A program made the translations under genes and the position numbers. Of a stretch of DNA of 64,000 nucleotides, positions 60,652 through 64,000 are shown one piece after another; position 1 is the stretch's first letter, and every line of letters begins with the position of its first letter. The notes beneath the pieces were generated by a model. The model searched no databases. It was not told the origin of the DNA and saw only the letters and a program-made list of their open reading frames with translations. Source of the stretch: an uncultured Muribaculaceae bacterium (GTDB lineage: Bacteria > Bacteroidota > Bacteroidia > Bacteroidales > Muribaculaceae); NCBI GenBank assembly GCA_910576935.1, contig CAJTKG010000004.1:1-64000 (forward strand), in the 5' to 3' direction.

Positions 60652-62472
60652 TTAGTCGTTATCCGGTTGGCTTGACAGGTCAGACGTTCCGGCTGACAGA
60701 TCTGAAATGTCAGGCGATACAATAGTAGCGTTGACTTCAGGCTCGGCGGGTTTGCGGCCGAGGCCGACCATTATGGCCTCCATTTCGTCGGGAACTACAA
60801 AAACATCGTCGGGGCTGAGTGGCCTGATGTTTTCAAACCACTTGAATTTTGCCAGATAGAACAAGCTCTTGCGCGCCATAAACAGCGGTGTCGCAGCGCC
60901 TGTCGTCTCGGGCCACATTTTGATTTTTTCAGTCGTGCGGCCTTTGAAGTCGGCCGACAGGAAGCTGCTTTGGGCTGACACGAGTTTGTTGATGGTCGAG
61001 TCTGATTCTTCGGGATACATTATTATCTCGACATTGCCGCTGATGTCAAGATGCCGCATTTCGCTGTTTTCGAAAAATGCGACCATCTCTTTGCCGGAGA
61101 TCTGATTGAAGTATTCGTCTTCGATGTGTTCGGCGGTGAATCCGAATTCGGGCAGCCGCGCACGGTCGACGGTAGAGTCGTTGAAGTGCAGCTCGATGAC
61201 ATTGCCGAATATCTGTCGGTTTTCACTCCATATCACCGGGTTGACAAACATTCTCAGAGTAGAGTCGGCTTCGGTCATCCTCATAGAGTCGCAGATGCCC
61301 TGAAGGTCGCTGCGGTAGAACCGTACTCGCGGATATATCACGGCGATGTGTGTGGTGTCGATACGTTCGCCCGCAGGTGTGCCCGCAACGGTGTCGGCGT
61401 CAAAAGAGATCGTGTCGTGACGGGCGAATGTCTCTATATATCGGCCGTGGAGGTATAGCGTGTCGCCTTCGGAATATTCTTTAATCAAGGCGCGACCGGT
61501 GGCAAACGAGCTGTCGGCGAGTTCGTTGTAGTAGCCGTAATCGGCCGTCATGATGACTTTTTTCGCAGTGTCTGTCAGCACCATGCCACCGCGTGCTTCG
61601 CCGTAGCCTGCGCGGCGATTATAATATATTGTGTCGGCGGTGAGCGTCTGGTTTGTGTTGGTGACGACTGTCGACCGGTCATATAGGTTGCAGATGTCTG
61701 AATCTGTCTCGTAGACGCCTTGGCGGGTATATATCGTGCCGCGGGCGTTTATGATCTCGCTCGGCGAATACAGTTCGGCGATATGTGTGCCGGTGTTATA
61801 ATAAAGCGTGTCGGTGAATATGTCGAGAGTATCAGTCTCTGATCTTGAGTTGAGATGAACGTTGATATAGAAATTTGCCTCCTTGGTCGACGGAACATAT
61901 TCGCCTTCGTGCGATGAAAGGCGGTTCTGCTTGTCGGTAAGCACCCCGCCGACGTTGTAATAGCCCAGATCTGCATATAGGTCATAAATGAATTCGTCGG
62001 TCTCGAGCATCACGTCGCGGTTTATGAGCCTGACTTTCTTGCCCGGGTCGGCATATAGTATGGCGAGTTCGGTGGTTCCGTTGTAGTCAAGTTCATCGGC
62101 ATAAACGAAGAGCGTATCTCCTTGTTCCATTCTGACGTTGCCGAAGGCGTTCATCGATTCGGTATCGGGGTAGTAGTGTGCGCTGTCGCAGTACATGAAC
62201 ATCGGCCCTTTGGTAAACTCGACATTGCCGTTGAGCACCATAAACGAGTCGTTGTCGCTTTTGGTGAGCACGTCGGCGCGTTCGAGAAAGACACGGTTGC
62301 CCGAAGCGCGGTCGGCCGTCGGCACTCGCGGAGCTATTATGACATCATTGCCTTTTTTTTCTCTGCCGAAAGTAGGTATTACGGCCGGGGCTGTGACGAG
62401 TGCCAAAGCGCACAAACCGACGAGTTTCAAGGCTCGTCGGCTGCGTGTTGTTTTTATGCCGTTGTCAGACAT
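60652..62472 (-). CDS. OstA-like LptA-type organic solvent tolerance protein
   Basis: 606 residues, start at 62472 (MSDNGIKTTRSRRALKLVGL) giving a signal sequence with cleavage near TFG. Residues about 60-450 contain repeated beta-jellyroll segments of the LptA/OstA type (FMVLNGNVEFTKGPMFMYCDSAHYY, GDTLFVYADELDY, GTIYTRQGVYETDS, TADTIYYNRRAGYGEARGG). Bacteroidota carry this long OstA-like protein in LPS transport to the outer membrane. It lies between the SurA-type chaperone and DUF3737. Confidence 0.88.
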   Translation of the reverse strand: MSDNGIKTTRSRRALKLVGLCALALVTAPAVIPTFGREKKGNDVIIAPRVPTADRASGNRVFLERADVLTKSDNDSFMVLNGNVEFTKGPMFMYCDSAHYYPDTESMNAFGNVRMEQGDTLFVYADELDYNGTTELAILYADPGKKVRLINRDVMLETDEFIYDLYADLGYYNVGGVLTDKQNRLSSHEGEYVPSTKEANFYINVHLNSRSETDTLDIFTDTLYYNTGTHIAELYSPSEIINARGTIYTRQGVYETDSDICNLYDRSTVVTNTNQTLTADTIYYNRRAGYGEARGGMVLTDTAKKVIMTADYGYYNELADSSFATGRALIKEYSEGDTLYLHGRYIETFARHDTISFDADTVAGTPAGERIDTTHIAVIYPRVRFYRSDLQGICDSMRMTEADSTLRMFVNPVIWSENRQIFGNVIELHFNDSTVDRARLPEFGFTAEHIEDEYFNQISGKEMVAFFENSEMRHLDISGNVEIIMYPEESDSTINKLVSAQSSFLSADFKGRTTEKIKMWPETTGAATPLFMARKSLFYLAKFKWFENIRPLSPDDVFVVPDEMEAIMVGLGRKPAEPEVNATIVSPDISDLSAGTSDLSSQPDND

Positions 62473-62492
62473 AATGTTGTGCTGCAGGTGTT

Positions 62493-63851
62493 TTATCGAG
62501 ATTTGATCCAACCTTTGTGTTCAAAGTCGCAACCTCGCCATCCGTCTTCGATTCTGACATAGGTCTCGTCGATTTTCTTCTCAAGCCAGTCGTCGACAAT
62601 CTTTTGTCTGGCCGATTCTTCATACATGTTTTTGATCTGTTGGTAGTCATCGGCAAGGTTGGCTGCATGAGCGTCGATGCGGTTTGTCAGCTTTACCATG
62701 GCGACGATATCGCGGTCGCGTTTGGGATCTTTCATGATAAAAGGTTCTGAAATCTGTCCGGGCTCAAGAGCGGCGACGGCTTTGGCGACTTCCTGTGGCA
62801 GCTGCGACATCTCAAACCGTGTCGTTCCGGTCTCGGCGTTTACCATTGTGCCGTTGCTGTAGCGGGTGTCTTTATCCTGTGAGATGTAACGGGCGGCTTC
62901 TTCAAACGAGAAGCGTTTTTCGTTGACGATATCGGCTCTGACCGAGTCGAGTCGCTCGATGGCTGTAATGAGATCTTTTTCGGCGACTTTGGGGCGGAGG
63001 AGTATGTGGCGGGTATTTATGCGGTCGCCGCGTTTTTCAATAAGTTGTATGATGTGGAAACCGTATTCGGTCTCGACGATTTTCGAAACTTTCTTTGTGT
63101 CGTTGAGGTTGAAAGCGACTGCGGCATATTCCGGCACGAGCTGTCCGCGTCCCATGAAGCCGATTTCACCGCCGCGGATGCCTTCGGGAGCTTCGGAGTA
63201 GAGTATCGCGAGGGTTGAGAACTCGCTCTCTCCGCGGTTGACGCGGTCGGCATAGTCGCGCAGGCGGGCTTTGACATTGTCGATTTCTTCACGCGGTATC
63301 ACGGGGTTGAGGGTTATGATCTGGACCTCGACCTGAAGGGGTATCGAGGGTATGCTGTCTGACGGAAGGCGGTCAAAGTAACGGCGAACGTCAGAAGGTG
63401 TGACCTTCAGATTCTTGGTGAGATTATTGCGTACCTGACTGATGCGGTAACGGTTGCGCATGTTGGTTGCATAGTATTCGCGGATCTCGGGGAAGGGCTT
63501 TCTGAAATACTGCTCGACTTTCTCACGCGAGCCGAGATTGGTGATCAGGAAGTTCATCTGGGCGTCGGTCTGTTGCTGTATCATGGCTTCCTGCACTTCG
63601 ACTGTGTCGATGTCGGCCTGATTTAGGAAGAGACGCTCGATAGCGAGCTGTTCGGGGATAACACAATAGGGGTCGCCGTTTATAGGCACGCGATCTTGTT
63701 GCATCTCCTGATAGGCGCGTTCGATCTCAGACTTATAGATAGGTTCGTCGCCGATGACCCAGGCGACTTCTTCCGCGATATTGTTCTGTGCGCCTGCGCC
63801 GATCGCGGCGAGCAGGCTGGTAAGCATAGTGATGGTTCTTATCAGTTTCAT
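62493..63851 (-). CDS. SurA-like periplasmic peptidyl-prolyl isomerase/chaperone
   Basis: 452 residues: signal peptide (cleavage near GAGA), SurA-type N-terminal helices (about 25-160, with RVPINGDPYCVIPEQLAIERLFLNQA in parts), and two parvulin domains: first around 170-275 (FSTLAILYSEAPEGIRGGEIGF, VETEYGFHIIQLIEKRG) and second around 278-380 (RHILLRPKVAEKDLITAIERLDSVR; NAETGTTRFEMSQLP). It helps outer-membrane proteins to reach BamA. A -7 box TATCTTTG lies at 63874-63881, minus strand. Confidence 0.92.
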   Translation of the reverse strand: MKLIRTITMLTSLLAAIGAGAQNNIAEEVAWVIGDEPIYKSEIERAYQEMQQDRVPINGDPYCVIPEQLAIERLFLNQADIDTVEVQEAMIQQQTDAQMNFLITNLGSREKVEQYFRKPFPEIREYYATNMRNRYRISQVRNNLTKNLKVTPSDVRRYFDRLPSDSIPSIPLQVEVQIITLNPVIPREEIDNVKARLRDYADRVNRGESEFSTLAILYSEAPEGIRGGEIGFMGRGQLVPEYAAVAFNLNDTKKVSKIVETEYGFHIIQLIEKRGDRINTRHILLRPKVAEKDLITAIERLDSVRADIVNEKRFSFEEAARYISQDKDTRYSNGTMVNAETGTTRFEMSQLPQEVAKAVAALEPGQISEPFIMKDPKRDRDIVAMVKLTNRIDAHAANLADDYQQIKNMYEESARQKIVDDWLEKKIDETYVRIEDGWRGCDFEHKGWIKSR

Positions 63852-63873
63852 AAAGAAAGTCGTGATTATCTTG

Positions 63874-63881
63874 CAAAGATA
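63874..63881 (-). promoter_or_regulatory. -7 box upstream of the SurA-like gene
   Basis: Minus-strand TATCTTTG, exact TAnnTTTG, 23 bases before the ATG at 63851; CAAT (ATTG on the minus strand) at 63899-63902 lies 17 bases upstream as a possible -33 box. Confidence 0.5.
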
Positions 63882-63931
63882 AGCTAAATTGTCGCAATCA
63901 ATGTCCGGTGTGGCGTTTTAACGGTTGTACG

Positions 63932-64000
63932 TTACACATTTTTAACGTTATCGACAAAGATTTTGAGTTTGCCTGATTTCAACGCTTCGTCATAGAGATC
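63932..64000 (-). CDS. C-terminal end of an unidentified protein (runs off the window)
   Basis: The minus strand reads DLYDEALKSGKLKIFVDNVK then NV and a TAA stop at 63932-63934, in frame to the window edge. Only 22 residues are visible; no family can be named. Composition looks like real coding sequence and agrees with a gene upstream of the SurA-type gene. Confidence 0.45.
   Translation of the reverse strand, partial: DLYDEALKSGKLKIFVDNVKNV

Overview
The window looks like chromosomal DNA of a Bacteroidales bacterium, most likely a Muribaculaceae (S24-7)-type gut commensal. The grounds are: promoters of the Bacteroidota form TTTG / about 20 bp / TAnnTTTG in front of both tRNAs and several operons; Bacteroidota-restricted families (DUF6242, DUF6089, DUF4465, PepSY-like lipoproteins, a T9SS-like C-terminal sorting domain, TIGR02757, OstA-like LptA); lipoproteins with Bacteroidota lipoboxes; and a moderately GC-rich composition, richer than typical Bacteroides. 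Genus and species cannot be fixed from sequence alone. No rRNA or CRISPR array was seen.

Layout. 1-425: tail of an IS4-family element. 568-4611 (minus): dusB, two secreted head-GIN (DUF2807) proteins and a Wzx-type flippase. 4770-5531 (minus): a DUF4465 lipoprotein. 5611-11115 (plus): one tightly packed operon, starting with three nonulosonic-acid-type activation genes (NeuC-like, CMP-sugar synthetase, CBS-nucleotidyltransferase) and continuing into obgE, prmC and recX. 11253-12362 (minus): ribosomal proteins L9, S18, S6. 12737-15640 (plus): ECF sigma factor, AGCS amino-acid symporter, lgt. 15781-22646 (minus): envelope-assembly operon DUF6242, DUF6089, uppS, bamA, ompH, ompH. 22747-24638 (minus): ribD and a zinc metallopeptidase. 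24863-25030: an unrecognised 55-residue small protein. 25233-32005 (plus): manA, then a complete RND efflux operon (adaptor, pump, TolC).

32100-37112 (plus): tRNA-His, a TIGR02757 protein, a NapH/NapG-like polyferredoxin fusion paired with a Tat-exported ferredoxin-aldo/keto reductase, and an EamA transporter. 37119-39953: ligA, facing a two-gene cassette of a T7-lysozyme-type amidase and a spanin-like lipoprotein. 40100-43600: tRNA-Met followed by an AT-rich accessory stretch. This holds a candidate structured RNA with its own terminator, a secreted BspA-like protein and a decayed IS982 element. 43599-46580: AraC regulator, acyltransferase, VOC protein and macro-like protein. 46614-52064 (minus): PepSY-like lipoprotein, trkH, trkA, dxs and a 59-residue membrane protein. 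52182-55413 (minus): nucleoside phosphorylase, dprA, thioesterase and an HExxH metalloprotein. 55495-57148 (plus): an exported Ntn-type hydrolase and an unknown helical protein. 57150-63851 (minus): SurA-type chaperone, OstA-like protein, DUF3737, PatB/MalY lyase and a MATE transporter. The end of one more minus-strand gene lies at the right edge.

Most of the window is housekeeping, with a strong envelope theme: lipoprotein maturation (lgt), undecaprenyl synthesis (uppS), outer-membrane protein assembly (bamA, OmpH/Skp, SurA), LPS transport (OstA-like), surface glycans (flippase, nonulosonate genes) and efflux. The best candidates for undescribed biology are the hairpin RNA at 40466-40586 with its terminator, the lysis-like amidase/spanin cassette beside ligA, the polyferredoxin/Tat-AKR pair, and the small protein at 24863.
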